Shown here: piece after piece, positions 25,180-33,452 of the stretch
Layout: each line of letters begins with the position of its first letter
Position numbering within the stretch: the first letter of the stretch is position 1
From: Thiobacillus sp.
Lineage (GTDB): Bacteria > Pseudomonadota > Gammaproteobacteria > Burkholderiales > Thiobacillaceae
Direction: 5' to 3'
Assembly: GCA_024235835.1 (NCBI GenBank)
Contig: JACKLQ010000001.1
Location: 1,178,001 to 1,242,000, forward strand
Length of the DNA: 64,000 bases
Made by a program: the position numbers and the translations under genes
The notes under the pieces: generated by a model
Database searches by the model: none
What the model was told of the DNA's origin: nothing
What the model saw: only the letters and a program-made list of their open reading frames with translations

Positions 25180-27099
25180 ATGACCCCAGCAAGAGACCCC
25201 GCCCCTGCCGCTGCCACCCACTCTCCCAACGCCCCCAACACCCTTATCCAGGCCACGGTGGATCACCTGGCCCGCTTCGCCCCCTTCGACGGCATGGCGA
25301 AGGATCACCTGATCTGGCTGGCGGAACGCCTGAATCTGGGCTACTTCGCCAAGGGCGAGGTCATCCTGGAACCGGACCGGGGCAACGTGGACCGCCTGTT
25401 CATCATCAAGCAGGGCATCGTCCAGGGCGAACGGGAAGATTCCAGCGCCTGGCTGGAAGTCCACGAGGGGGAGTCCTTCCCCCTGGGGGCCCTGCTGGCC
25501 AACCGGGCCCCCATCTCCACCTTCCGGGCCAAGGGGGACGTGTTCACCTACGAGCTCTCCGCCGCGGACTTTCACGCCCTGCTGCGCCTCTCGCCGGAAT
25601 ACCACGACTTCTGCACCCGCCGCATCGCCGCCCTGCTGGCCAGGTCCCAGCAGACCATGCAGGCCCAGTACGCCACCGCCACCTCGGGCCATCAGTCCCT
25701 GGAAAAGCCCCTGTCAAGGATCATCCAGCGCAAGCCCATCACCTGCATGCCGGACACACCGATCAGGGAGGCCCTGGAGACCATCCAGGCCAACAAGATC
25801 AGCGCCATCGTCGTCACCCAGGATGACTTTCCCGTGGGGGTGTTCACAGTGCGGGATCTCATCAGCCGGGTGGTGTTGCCGGGTACGGACCTGGTTACCC
25901 CAATCCGCCAGCTGATGACCCCGAACCCGGTCTACCTGGCTCCCAGCGACCATGCCTTCGAGGCCGCCCTGCTCATGGCCCAGCGGGGATTCCGCCATAT
26001 CCTGGTGGTGGACAAGGGACACCTTGTGGGCGTGGTGTCCGAGAAGGATCTGTTCTCCCTGCAACGGGTGGGGGTAACCCGCATTTCCTCCAATATCCGC
26101 GCCGCCGAAAGCCTGCTGCCCATCCAGGCCGCCGCCGGGGACATCCGCCAACTGGCCCACAACATGCTGGCCCAGGGCGTCACGGCGGAACAACTCACCC
26201 AGCTCATCTCCACCCTCAACGACCTGGTCACCAGCCGCATCATCGAACTGCAACTGGCCAAGGACCCGGAAGCGGCCAGGATCGAGTTCTGCTGGCTGGC
26301 CCTGGGTTCGGAAGGCCGCCTGGAACAGACCCTGAACACCGACCAGGACAACGGCATCATCTTCACCATTCCCCCGGGCATGGACGCCGAGGGGGTGCGC
26401 AAGATCCTGCTGCCCTTCGCCAAGCGGGTCAACGACGACCTGGATGCCTGCGGCTTTCCCCTGTGCAGCGGCGAGGTCATGGCCTCCAACCCCAAGTGGT
26501 GCCTTTCCCTGGCGGAGTGGAAGAAGACCTTCGACCACTGGATCGACCACGGCGACCCCGTGGCTCTGCTGAATTCCACCATCTTCTTCGACTTCCGCGC
26601 CCTGCACGGCGCCGAGCAACTGAGCGAAACCCTGCGGACATGGCTGAGGGACGAGGCCCGCAAGAACAGCCGCTTCCTGCACCAGATGGCGGTGAACGCC
26701 ATGCGCAACCGGCCGCCCCTGGGCATGGTGCGGGACTTCGTCACCGGCGAGGGGCACACCCTGGACCTGAAGCTCAACGGCATCACCCCCTTCATCGACG
26801 CCGCACGCATCTACAGCCTGGCCTACGGCATCACCGAGACCAACACCCTGCAGCGCCTGCGGGCCATCGCCGAGCCCCTCCACATTAAGGAGCAGGATGC
26901 CGAAGCCTATTGCGACGCCTTCGTCTTCATCCAGCTCCTGCGCCTGCGACAACATCATGACCAGAGCGAACGGGGCGAGACCCTCTCCAACAAGATCGAC
27001 CCGGACCAGCTCAACGACCTGGACCGCCGCATCCTGAAGGAGGCCTTCCGCCAGGCCCGCAAGCTCCAGACCAAACTGAGCGTGGACTACCAGGTATGA
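25180..27099 (+). CDS. cNMP-binding / CBS / DUF294 nucleotidyltransferase-like protein
   Basis: A 639-residue cytoplasmic protein. Domain order: a cyclic-nucleotide-binding-like domain (~25-140), two CBS domains (~180-300), a DUF294 nucleotidyltransferase-like domain (~345-480, WLALGSEGRLEQTLNTDQDN), and a DUF294_C domain to the end. The ATG at 25180 is chosen for its GGAG 7-8 bases upstream. A DnaQ-like exonuclease gene follows on the same strand after two 83-bp repeats; this pairing occurs in other proteobacteria. The signal bound by the CBS/cNMP domains is not known. Confidence 0.92.
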   Translation: MTPARDPAPAAATHSPNAPNTLIQATVDHLARFAPFDGMAKDHLIWLAERLNLGYFAKGEVILEPDRGNVDRLFIIKQGIVQGEREDSSAWLEVHEGESFPLGALLANRAPISTFRAKGDVFTYELSAADFHALLRLSPEYHDFCTRRIAALLARSQQTMQAQYATATSGHQSLEKPLSRIIQRKPITCMPDTPIREALETIQANKISAIVVTQDDFPVGVFTVRDLISRVVLPGTDLVTPIRQLMTPNPVYLAPSDHAFEAALLMAQRGFRHILVVDKGHLVGVVSEKDLFSLQRVGVTRISSNIRAAESLLPIQAAAGDIRQLAHNMLAQGVTAEQLTQLISTLNDLVTSRIIELQLAKDPEAARIEFCWLALGSEGRLEQTLNTDQDNGIIFTIPPGMDAEGVRKILLPFAKRVNDDLDACGFPLCSGEVMASNPKWCLSLAEWKKTFDHWIDHGDPVALLNSTIFFDFRALHGAEQLSETLRTWLRDEARKNSRFLHQMAVNAMRNRPPLGMVRDFVTGEGHTLDLKLNGITPFIDAARIYSLAYGITETNTLQRLRAIAEPLHIKEQDAEAYCDAFVFIQLLRLRQHHDQSERGETLSNKIDPDQLNDLDRRILKEAFRQARKLQTKLSVDYQV

Positions 27100-27261
27100 G
27101 CGCCTCCGCCCGGCCGCCCGTAGAAGGCGCTCACCCTCCCCCGGGGAGGAAGTCACCCCGTGACAGGAGGGCCGTACCATGAGCGCCTACGCCCGGCTGC
27201 CCGTAGGAGGCGCTCACCCTCCCCCGGGGAGGATGTCACCCTGTGACAGGAGGGCCGTGCC
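27096..27261 (+). repeat. Two tandem 83-bp units with chained 28-codon ORFs
   Basis: Units at 27096-27178 and 27179-27261 are near-identical (about 90%). Each begins with ATG and ends with an AGGAGGG ribosome binding site before the next ATG. Each contains the hairpin CCTCCCCCGGGGAGG. Each encodes a 28-residue peptide. The stop of the DUF294 gene overlaps the first ATG, the first peptide's stop overlaps the second ATG, and the second peptide's stop overlaps the exonuclease ATG, all as ATGA. The structure looks like a duplicated translational-coupling leader. Confidence 0.85.
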
Positions 27262-27975
27262 ATGAACCTGCTGAGACGACTGCTGCCTTCCCTGGCGCCC
27301 AGGCCCAAGCTCACCCAGGCCCAGGAGGACCGTATGGCCGCCTGGCGCGCCCTGCCCACCACCACCGCCAGGGTGCCCCTGGAACAAAGCCGCCTGGTGG
27401 TGGTGGACGTGGAAACCAGCGGCCTCAACATCCACAGGGACCGGCTCATCGCCATCGGCGCCGTGGCAGTGGTGAACGGCCGCGTGGCCCTGGCGGACAG
27501 CCTGGAGATCGTGCTGCAGCAGGACGTGGTGAGCGGCAAGGACAATATCCTCATCCACGGCATCGGCGGCGAGGTGCAACGGGAGGGCGTGCCGCCGGCA
27601 GCGGCCCTTCTCACCTTCCTGGAATTCGTGGGCAAGTCTCCCCTGGTGGCCTTCCACACCGGCTTCGACCAGGCCATGATCGGCCGCGCCATCAGGACCT
27701 ATCTGGGTTTCCGCCTGGATCACCAGTGGACCGACCTGGCCTATGTGGCGCCTACCCTCTTTGCCCGGCTGGCCCGCAGCCACCGCAGCCTGGACCACTG
27801 GATGGAGTACTTCCAGATCAGCAACTACGCCCGCCACAGCGCCCTGGCGGACGCCCTCTCCACGGCGGAACTGCTGCTGGCCCTGCGCCCCCGCCTGAAG
27901 GAACGGGATGCGGACAGCTTCAGTGGCCTGCGGGACATGGAACGGGAATGGCGCATGCAGACCCAGCACACCTGA
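27262..27975 (+). CDS. DnaQ-like 3'-5' exonuclease (DEDDh)
   Basis: A 237-residue protein with the exonuclease motif I VVVDVETSGLN (aspartate and glutamate), motif II around VAFHTGFDQAM, and motif III with HSALADALSTAELL (histidine and aspartate). It resembles epsilon-subunit-type proofreading nucleases found next to DUF294 proteins. Its ATG is preceded by GGAGGG and overlaps the stop of the second leader ORF by 4 bases. Whether it acts on DNA or RNA is not determined. Confidence 0.9.
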   Translation: MNLLRRLLPSLAPRPKLTQAQEDRMAAWRALPTTTARVPLEQSRLVVVDVETSGLNIHRDRLIAIGAVAVVNGRVALADSLEIVLQQDVVSGKDNILIHGIGGEVQREGVPPAAALLTFLEFVGKSPLVAFHTGFDQAMIGRAIRTYLGFRLDHQWTDLAYVAPTLFARLARSHRSLDHWMEYFQISNYARHSALADALSTAELLLALRPRLKERDADSFSGLRDMEREWRMQTQHT

Positions 27976-28041
27976 CGCAAGCCTGCGCCGTGCAAGCCAG
28001 GCGACCTCGGAAAACTGCAGCCAATCTCATGAGGATCACCG

Positions 28042-28755
28042 CTAGCGCGGATGCAGAAGCTCCCTTAGGAAGGCGCGCTGGTCGCTCAAGCCACGAAAGT
28101 GCTTGTAGGCCTTCACCGCGAACTGCCTGGGGTTCATTGCGTAATAAAGCTCGGTGATATCCGCGGCGCCGTCGAAGGCAGGCAAGCCTGGGTACTCCCC
28201 AAGCAGGATGGACCGTTCCTCGGCGGGGAGCGAGGAGATCTGCGCTATGGCCGCCACATATTCATGCATTGCCAGGGAGGGGCAGGAACGATCGCATCCC
28301 TCGTGGATGGCCGCATGGGCCAGTTCGTGGACGATGTAGCTCTGCCACTGGGCGCGATTAGCTATGGCCGCCATCCCCGGCGCTGCCCGGGCGGCCAGGC
28401 ACTTCGCCGCCTGGAAGTCCCGCATCGTGACGGTCCGGGACGGCGCGTCGAAATGAGCGATCTCCTGTGCATCGTGGAAACACCCGGCATCCTCCCCAAC
28501 CAAATGCAGGCTGACTCCAAGCGGTACCGGCAGGCCAACCTGAATGAAAAACCGCTCGGCGCGCTCCACTGCCTGGCAGGCGCTGACAAGATCCTCTTGC
28601 GTGCCCGCGGCAACGAGAATGCCCCCCTGGCCGCAACGGTCCTGGGCTGCCAGAGGCCACGGCGAGCAGCACCAGAGAATGACCACCATCCAGAGGGCAA
28701 TGCGCGGGAAAGGGTCGCCGGACAGCCGCGACGAATACCGCTCATGCAAGGTCAA
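28042..28755 (-). CDS. Secreted HExxH protein, putative zinc peptidase
   Basis: A 237-residue protein whose N-terminus carries a hydrophobic export signal (IALWMVVILWCCSPWPLAAQ). A consensus zinc-peptidase motif HELAHAAIH (HExxH) lies near residue ~140, with a nearby CDRSCPS pair. No specific family is assigned with confidence. Its start codon overlaps the 3' end of the beta-CASP hydrolase gene by 14 bases, so the two are probably co-transcribed. The substrate is unknown. Confidence 0.7.
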   Translation of the reverse strand: MTLHERYSSRLSGDPFPRIALWMVVILWCCSPWPLAAQDRCGQGGILVAAGTQEDLVSACQAVERAERFFIQVGLPVPLGVSLHLVGEDAGCFHDAQEIAHFDAPSRTVTMRDFQAAKCLAARAAPGMAAIANRAQWQSYIVHELAHAAIHEGCDRSCPSLAMHEYVAAIAQISSLPAEERSILLGEYPGLPAFDGAADITELYYAMNPRQFAVKAYKHFRGLSDQRAFLRELLHPR

Positions 28756-30160
28756 ATATGGCTCCTCTTTCCGGCACGTCCACCTTCCATCCCAGCCCCT
28801 CCCGCAGCAACTGGCCGAAGCCCAGGGCCGTCTCGGCCTCGCCGTGGACCACGAAGGTGCGCTTCGGCGGCTTCTTGAACCAGGACAGCCACTTCACCAG
28901 GGCGTCCCGGTCAGCGTGGGCGGAGAGGCCGCCCAGGGTGTAGAGGTCGGCCCGCACGGGTACCGTTTCCCGGAACAGGCGCACGGTCCTGGCGCCATCC
29001 ACCAGGCGCCGGCCCAGGGTACCTTCCGCCTGGAAGCCGGCGATGATGATGGTGCTCTCCTTGCGGGGCAGGTTGAACTTCAGGTGGTGCTTGATGCGCC
29101 CAGCGTCGCACATGCCCGAGGCGGAGATGATGATGGCCCCCTCGGTGATCTTGTTGAGGGCCATGGATTCCTCCACGCCCTCGGTCATGCGCAGGTAGGG
29201 GGCGTCCGGGCTGGTGCGGAACCAGCGCATCAGTTCCACGGTTTCCTCGTCCAGGTTGGACTGGTTCTTCAGGGTGATCTCCGTGGCGGCGCTGGCCATG
29301 GGGGAATCCACGAAAATGGACAGGTTCCTGGGCAGGCGCCGATGCCGCGCCATGGCCATGAGCAGGAACAGCAACTCCTGGGTACGGCCCACGGCGAAGG
29401 CGGGAATGATGACGTTGCCCTTCTTGCGTTGCAGGGTGTCCGTTACGGCATGGACCAGTTCCTCCTCGGTCTCGGCCATGCCCTTGTGCAACCGGTTGCC
29501 GTAGGTGGATTCCACCAGCAGCACGTCGGCGGATTCGATGGGCGTGGGATCGTTGACGATGGGCCGGGCGGGCATGCCCAGGTCGCCGGAGAACACCAGC
29601 TTCTTCTCCTTCCTGCCTTCCTTCACCCACACCTCCACGCTGGCGGAACCCAGGATATGACCGGCATCCCGGAAGCAGGCCCGCACCCGGCGATCGGGGT
29701 TGATCTCCCGGTCGTAGCCCACGCCCTTCAGCAGCCTCAGGGCCGCATTGGCCTGGGTTACGGTATAGAGAGGCGCCAGGTCGCCCCTGCGGGCCTTCTG
29801 GGACTTGCGGGCCTTGCGGCTGGCGTAGTTGGCCCACTCGGCTTCCTTTTCCTGGATGTAGGCTGAATCCGGCAGCATCACCCCCAGCAGGTCCTTGGTG
29901 GCCCGGGTGCAATACACCGGGCCGCGATAGCCCAGGGCCGCCAGGCGGGGCAGCAGGCCGCTGTGGTCGATGTGGGCATGGGTGAGGAGTACGAAATCCA
30001 GGGATTCCGGATCGAAGGCGGGGAAAGCCCGGTTGGCAGCGTCCGCCGTCCTGCCGCCCTGGAACATGCCGCAATCGACAATGAAACGCAGCCCCTCCGA
30101 TTCCAGGAGATAACAGGACCCGGTGACTTCTCTGGAGGCGCCATGGAAGGTGAGTTTCAT
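28742..30160 (-). CDS. Beta-CASP metallo-beta-lactamase-fold RNase-like hydrolase
   Basis: A 472-residue MBL-fold hydrolase with the zinc-binding THAHIDHSG motif, a later DAGHILGSAS, and the C-terminal RNA-specificity (beta-CASP/RMMBL) signatures ESTYGNRLH, SGMCDAGRI and GGLSAHADRD. Proteins of this architecture (Ysh1-like) cut RNA. The start at 30160 (MKLTFHGASREVTG) matches the family N-terminus; a longer frame runs to 30358 without support. Confidence 0.92.
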   Translation of the reverse strand: MKLTFHGASREVTGSCYLLESEGLRFIVDCGMFQGGRTADAANRAFPAFDPESLDFVLLTHAHIDHSGLLPRLAALGYRGPVYCTRATKDLLGVMLPDSAYIQEKEAEWANYASRKARKSQKARRGDLAPLYTVTQANAALRLLKGVGYDREINPDRRVRACFRDAGHILGSASVEVWVKEGRKEKKLVFSGDLGMPARPIVNDPTPIESADVLLVESTYGNRLHKGMAETEEELVHAVTDTLQRKKGNVIIPAFAVGRTQELLFLLMAMARHRRLPRNLSIFVDSPMASAATEITLKNQSNLDEETVELMRWFRTSPDAPYLRMTEGVEESMALNKITEGAIIISASGMCDAGRIKHHLKFNLPRKESTIIIAGFQAEGTLGRRLVDGARTVRLFRETVPVRADLYTLGGLSAHADRDALVKWLSWFKKPPKRTFVVHGEAETALGFGQLLREGLGWKVDVPERGAIFDLA

Positions 30161-30218
30161 GTTTCCAGCATAGCGCGCCCATTCTGGTCCTGCCCGGGCC
30201 ATGGGCCATAATCTGGCC

Positions 30219-30662
30219 ATGAAAGAGAACCCAGGCCAGCCCGACTCCCCCGGGGACAAGTTCTCCGAGGACGACCCCCTCTCCTCTTCCCCCTCCACGC
30301 CCTGGTGGCGCAACTGGAAGGTGATGGTGCCCCTGTGGCTGGCCATGGGCGGCCTCATCTGGCTGGGGGAGCGCTACCAAGTGGACCACCGCATCATCGC
30401 CGGCAGCGTGTTCGTGGTGGGTGTGCTGTCCAACGCCTTCGCCTGGCTGCTGGGGGTCATCGCCCTGGTGCCCCTCATCGGCCCCCTCATCGTCAAGGTG
30501 CTGTCCATCGGCTTCATCTGGCTGCTCAACGCCGTGGGCTACCTGGTGTCCTTCATCGCCATTCGTCGAGGCTATTCCAGGGACGTGCTCACCTACCGGG
30601 GCCTGACGGTGGCGGTCATCGTCGGCATCGTCATCGGCTACGTGCTGGGCAAGCTGATCTAG
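30219..30662 (+). CDS. Small polytopic membrane protein
   Basis: A protein of about 147 residues with an acidic, serine-rich cytoplasmic N-terminus and three or four membrane segments (VPLWLAMGGLIWLGE, SVFVVGVLSNAFAWLLGVIA, VLSIGFIWLLNAVGYLVSFIA, VIVGIVIGYVLG). No family is recognised. The ATG at 30219 is preferred over 30201 because it begins before the hydrophilic stretch without extra residues; neither has a strong ribosome binding site. Confidence 0.6.
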   Translation: MKENPGQPDSPGDKFSEDDPLSSSPSTPWWRNWKVMVPLWLAMGGLIWLGERYQVDHRIIAGSVFVVGVLSNAFAWLLGVIALVPLIGPLIVKVLSIGFIWLLNAVGYLVSFIAIRRGYSRDVLTYRGLTVAVIVGIVIGYVLGKLI

Positions 30663-30711
30663 CCGATAGAATCAGGGCAGTTTGCATACCGTATTCCTCT
30701 GGAGTCTATTC

Positions 30712-30909
30712 ATGGACAACCCAAACCACTCCTCCTCCTTCTGGATCGGCAACGCCCTCCTGGGCCTGTCCCTGGTGCTGCTGATCTTCATGGGCAGCCT
30801 GTGGGAAATGATGGGTTCCCTGGCCATGGGCCTGTGGATGGGGGTGGCCGGCGTGGGCATGTACCTGGTCACCCGGGACAAGGGCCCCTCCTCCAACATG
30901 CCCGACTGA
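30712..30909 (+). CDS. Short membrane protein of unknown function
   Basis: A 65-residue protein with two hydrophobic helices (ALLGLSLVLLIFMGSLW and SLAMGLWMGVAGVGMYLV). The ATG at 30712 is favoured because CTGGAG lies 8 bases before it. Placed 14 bases before msrB, likely the same transcript. No family recognised. Confidence 0.65.
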   Translation: MDNPNHSSSFWIGNALLGLSLVLLIFMGSLWEMMGSLAMGLWMGVAGVGMYLVTRDKGPSSNMPD

Positions 30910-30923
30910 CCGGAGCCACCGCC

Positions 30924-31370
30924 ATGGACAAGCCCGCCCGCTCCGCCTCCGGCCACGACCTCACGCCCCCCACCGCCGAGGAACGGGAGGCCCTGGCCGC
31001 CGGCCTCACCCCGGAGGAGCGCAAGGTCATCCTGCACCAGGGCACCGAGCCCCCCTTCTGCGGCGGACTGCTGAAGGAGAAGCGCCAGGGCGTGTTTACC
31101 TGCCGCCTGTGCGGCCTGCCCCTGTTCCGCTCCAATGCCAAGTTCGAGTCCGGCACCGGCTGGCCCAGCTTCTACCAACCCTACGACCCGGACCACATCC
31201 GCAACATCCGGGACACCAGCCACGGCATGATCCGTACCGAGATCCGCTGCGCCCGCTGCGACGGCCACCTGGGCCACGTCTTCGACGACGGCCCCGCTCC
31301 CACGGGCCTGCGCTACTGCCTCAACTCCGCCTCCCTGGGCTTCCTGGAAGGGGATACGCCCCCACCCTGA
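30924..31370 (+). CDS. msrB: Peptide methionine-R-sulfoxide reductase MsrB
   Basis: A 148-residue MsrB, which reduces the R epimer of methionine sulfoxide in oxidised proteins. The sequence has the two zinc-binding CxxC pairs (CRLCG and CARCD), the FESGTGWPSF motif, and the catalytic cysteine in RYCLNSASL. The msrA gene is elsewhere in the window (39543-40088). Confidence 0.95.
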   Translation: MDKPARSASGHDLTPPTAEEREALAAGLTPEERKVILHQGTEPPFCGGLLKEKRQGVFTCRLCGLPLFRSNAKFESGTGWPSFYQPYDPDHIRNIRDTSHGMIRTEIRCARCDGHLGHVFDDGPAPTGLRYCLNSASLGFLEGDTPPP

Positions 31371-31428
31371 CCCGGCGCTAAAGCTCTTCGACTGTTGGCC
31401 GATAAGGAAAAACCAACAAGGGGAAGTC

Positions 31429-31944
31429 ATGAGCCAACAAGAAGAATTGCGCCGCAACATCAAGGAACTGGTGGAAGACCTGCGCACCAATCTGCTTGAG
31501 ATTGGCCAGGACTCCCTGCCCCAGGCCCAGGTGGTGCACAACACCCGGGACCGCCTGCGCTACATCGCCAGCCTCACCGAACAGGCCGCCAGCCAGACCC
31601 TCAATGCCGCCGAATCCATCGGTGACCGGTTGCAGGGCCAGCGCCAGCAGGCCCGGACCCTTGCCAGGCTGACCCGCTCGCCACAATTGAGGGAATTTCT
31701 GGTTGCCCTGGAAGCGGAGCACGCCGCCTCCGCCCACGAGCTCAGCGAAGTCATCCAGGCCCAGGCCTTCCAGGACCTGGTGGGGCAGGTGGTGAACAAG
31801 CTCCTGGAGACGGTGGAAAAGATGGAGGTGGGGCTGGCCCATCTGCTGATCGAAGAGGAAGGGGAGCAGGGGTTGTTGGCGGGGCCCCAGGTGAGGGCCG
31901 AGGAACGGGTCAGCCAGGATGACATCGACAGCCTGTTCGACTGA
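31429..31944 (+). CDS. cheZ: CheZ-like chemotaxis phosphatase
   Basis: A 171-residue helical protein resembling CheZ, which dephosphorylates CheY-P. The central QAQAFQDLVGQVVNKLLETV holds the aspartate and glutamine expected at the active site, and the C-terminus (SQDDIDSLFD) matches the CheY-binding peptide. No cheY, cheA or flagellar genes are nearby, so it acts with proteins encoded elsewhere or on a different CheY-like partner. Ribosome binding site AAGGGGAAG before the ATG. Confidence 0.8.
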   Translation: MSQQEELRRNIKELVEDLRTNLLEIGQDSLPQAQVVHNTRDRLRYIASLTEQAASQTLNAAESIGDRLQGQRQQARTLARLTRSPQLREFLVALEAEHAASAHELSEVIQAQAFQDLVGQVVNKLLETVEKMEVGLAHLLIEEEGEQGLLAGPQVRAEERVSQDDIDSLFD

Positions 31945-31954
31945 CTGTCTTTAG

Positions 31955-31980
31955 CCCCTCCCCCGCGTGCGGGGGAGGGG
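31955..31980. terminator. Strong hairpin after cheZ-like gene
   Basis: CCCCTCCCCCGC (31955-31966) and GCGGGGGAGGGG (31969-31980) form a perfect 12-bp stem with a 2-base loop right after the stop codon. There is no T-run after it, and similar hairpins are dispersed in such genomes, so terminator function is likely but not proven. Confidence 0.5.
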
Positions 31981-32036
31981 TTGGGGAGAGGGAAAGCCTT
32001 TCCCCTGAATGACCTCCAGTGGTATGCGAAGGGTAA

Positions 32037-32270
32037 TTGGCCGGGGGCGCCCGGCAGCGCGTTACTCTTCTTGAGCGGCCAAGAAGAGTAACCAGAAGAA
32101 GGCCGCCCCGCTTCCGTCGAAACCCCGGGAATTCCGGACTTGCCTGGGGCAGCGAAAGAACTCGCTTCGCTCAGACACCTTTCGCTGGCCTCCGGCAACC
32201 CCAGTCAAGTCCGGAATTCCCGGCGCCGGCAGAGGGGGAGAAAACCAGCGGATTTCGCTACGCTTATCCA
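32037..32270 (+). repeat. Left copy of a ~235-bp inverted repeat
   Basis: This stretch is the inverse of 33108-33347. The outer ~85 bases are nearly identical (CCGGGGGCGCCCGGCAGCGC, then the palindrome TTACTCTTCTTG...CAAGAAGAGTAA at 32062-32091, then AAGGCCGCCCCGCT). The inner end (CCGGCAGAGG ... GCGGAT ... CGCTTATCC) also matches, while the middle differs. The repeats enclose a single AT-richer gene whose stop codon lies inside this copy. Confidence 0.85.
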
Positions 32271-33070
32271 CCGTGGAGGCCTACATGAATGCGCTTTGCT
32301 TCCGCCACCACGTCCGCAAGTGCAGCACCGAAAGATGAAAAAGGACAAGCGACAAGAAGGCCACTCTCTCTATACCAAGCGCTCTGCACGCCAATGACCC
32401 AGTATTTCCACTGACCTTCGTGTTTGCGAAGCGAGAAGATTGGACCACCACTCATCCCGTCAATGTCCTCGACGAAATTGGTTGGGTCGTCAGCAAACCT
32501 TGCATAGAACTGATTCTCGGCCTTCTCTTCTGCGTTATGAGGGGGCGGCGCAGACTTGAGCGGCGCAACAATGACGCGGGCCTTTATCAAGGTCTGCTCG
32601 TCATACTCGATCGACTCTGACGGTATTCCCACAAGTGCCCACCCATCTGTTTCATCGAGATGGGTGCCCCAAGCGTTAGTACCGATGGGAGACGCACCCC
32701 CGGCGGAAAGCGATAAACAGTAAAGGTCAGTCAATGGGACAGCTGCGTAGTCGAGACCTTTTTCCGGGTCATTAATAACAATCCAGTTCTCGATATCAAA
32801 GTGGTACGGAATCGCCATACCCATAAAGCGGTTCCCAGCCGAGTTGTCGCCAAGCCGCCAGACATCAAAAGATGCCCCCGATTGGAGCGCGGCGCTAACA
32901 TCGGTGAGGATGTGACCTGCGGTGACATAGAACCAGACGTCATCAACATCAACGAGGAAGCCGGAAAAAATCAACAGCTTTGGTTTTTTCAATTGAGGGG
33001 CGTGTTGCAGGCAGGACAGCGTCACGAAATGGCGCCCAACTGTGTGATAGAGCCGTTCTGACAAACTCAT
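32264..33070 (-). CDS. Trypsin-like serine protease fold protein between inverted repeats
   Basis: A 268-residue protein with a complete apparent trypsin-type triad: histidine in YVTAGHILTD (~53), aspartate in GLDYAAVPL (~107), and the nucleophile in DGMSGGPIF (~207). There is no signal peptide, so it is probably cytoplasmic. The ATG at 33070 (MSLSERLYHTVG) is the likely start; an upstream extension would lie inside the right repeat. The stop falls just inside the left repeat. Base composition is much lower in G+C than on either side, indicating recent acquisition. Substrate and role are unknown; similar proteases occur in defence systems, but no partner gene is present. Confidence 0.75.
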   Translation of the reverse strand: MSLSERLYHTVGRHFVTLSCLQHAPQLKKPKLLIFSGFLVDVDDVWFYVTAGHILTDVSAALQSGASFDVWRLGDNSAGNRFMGMAIPYHFDIENWIVINDPEKGLDYAAVPLTDLYCLSLSAGGASPIGTNAWGTHLDETDGWALVGIPSESIEYDEQTLIKARVIVAPLKSAPPPHNAEEKAENQFYARFADDPTNFVEDIDGMSGGPIFSLRKHEGQWKYWVIGVQSAWYRESGLLVACPFSSFGAALADVVAEAKRIHVGLHGG

Positions 33071-33107
33071 TCGATTATTCCTCTGACGCAGCAAACACAA
33101 TGCATAG

Positions 33108-33347
33108 GCGGATAAGCGAAGCGACATCCGCCGGTTTTCCTCCCCTCTGCCGGAGCCGAGGATGATGGCCTTGAGCGGGGTAGCCGAAGGCCGGCGAAAG
33201 CTGTCTGAGCCCGCAGGGCGAGTTCTTTCGCCGCCCGATCAAGGTCAGCAGCCTCGGGGTTTCGACGGCAGCGGGGCGGCCTTCTTCTGGTTACTCTTCT
33301 TGGCCGCTCAAGAAGAGTAACGCGCTGCCGGGCGCCCCCGGTCAATC
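33108..33347 (-). repeat. Right copy of a ~240-bp inverted repeat
   Basis: Reverse complement of the left copy at 32037-32270, with the same internal palindrome (TTACTCTTCTTG ... CAAGAAGAGTAA at 33291-33320). The two copies share their outer ~85 and inner ~40 bases; the middle has drifted. Confidence 0.85.
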
Positions 33348-33416
33348 ACCCTGGCCTTACGTAGCAGCCTGCAATCAGCGTGACAGCGCAAGGAACCGCC
33401 GCTGGAATCCCCCCTG

Positions 33417-33437
33417 CCCCCCTTTGAGAAAGGGGGG
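33417..33437 (-). terminator. Hairpin downstream of the dienelactone hydrolase-like gene
   Basis: CCCCCCTTT (33417-33425) and AAAGGGGGG (33429-33437) form a perfect 9-bp stem with a 3-base loop about 15 bases after the end of the minus-strand gene. It is a plausible terminator for that gene and the OmpA-like gene upstream of it; it also resembles a dispersed repeat. Confidence 0.5.
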
Positions 33438-33452
33438 GTTAACAGCACAGCC

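Noticed and set aside
32037..33345. Small ORFs beginning ..GGARQRVTLLERPRRVTRR in both inverted repeats
   Set aside because: Such frames commonly appear in dispersed non-coding repeats; there is no ribosome binding site and the two copies diverge mid-way, so I treat them as repeat DNA.
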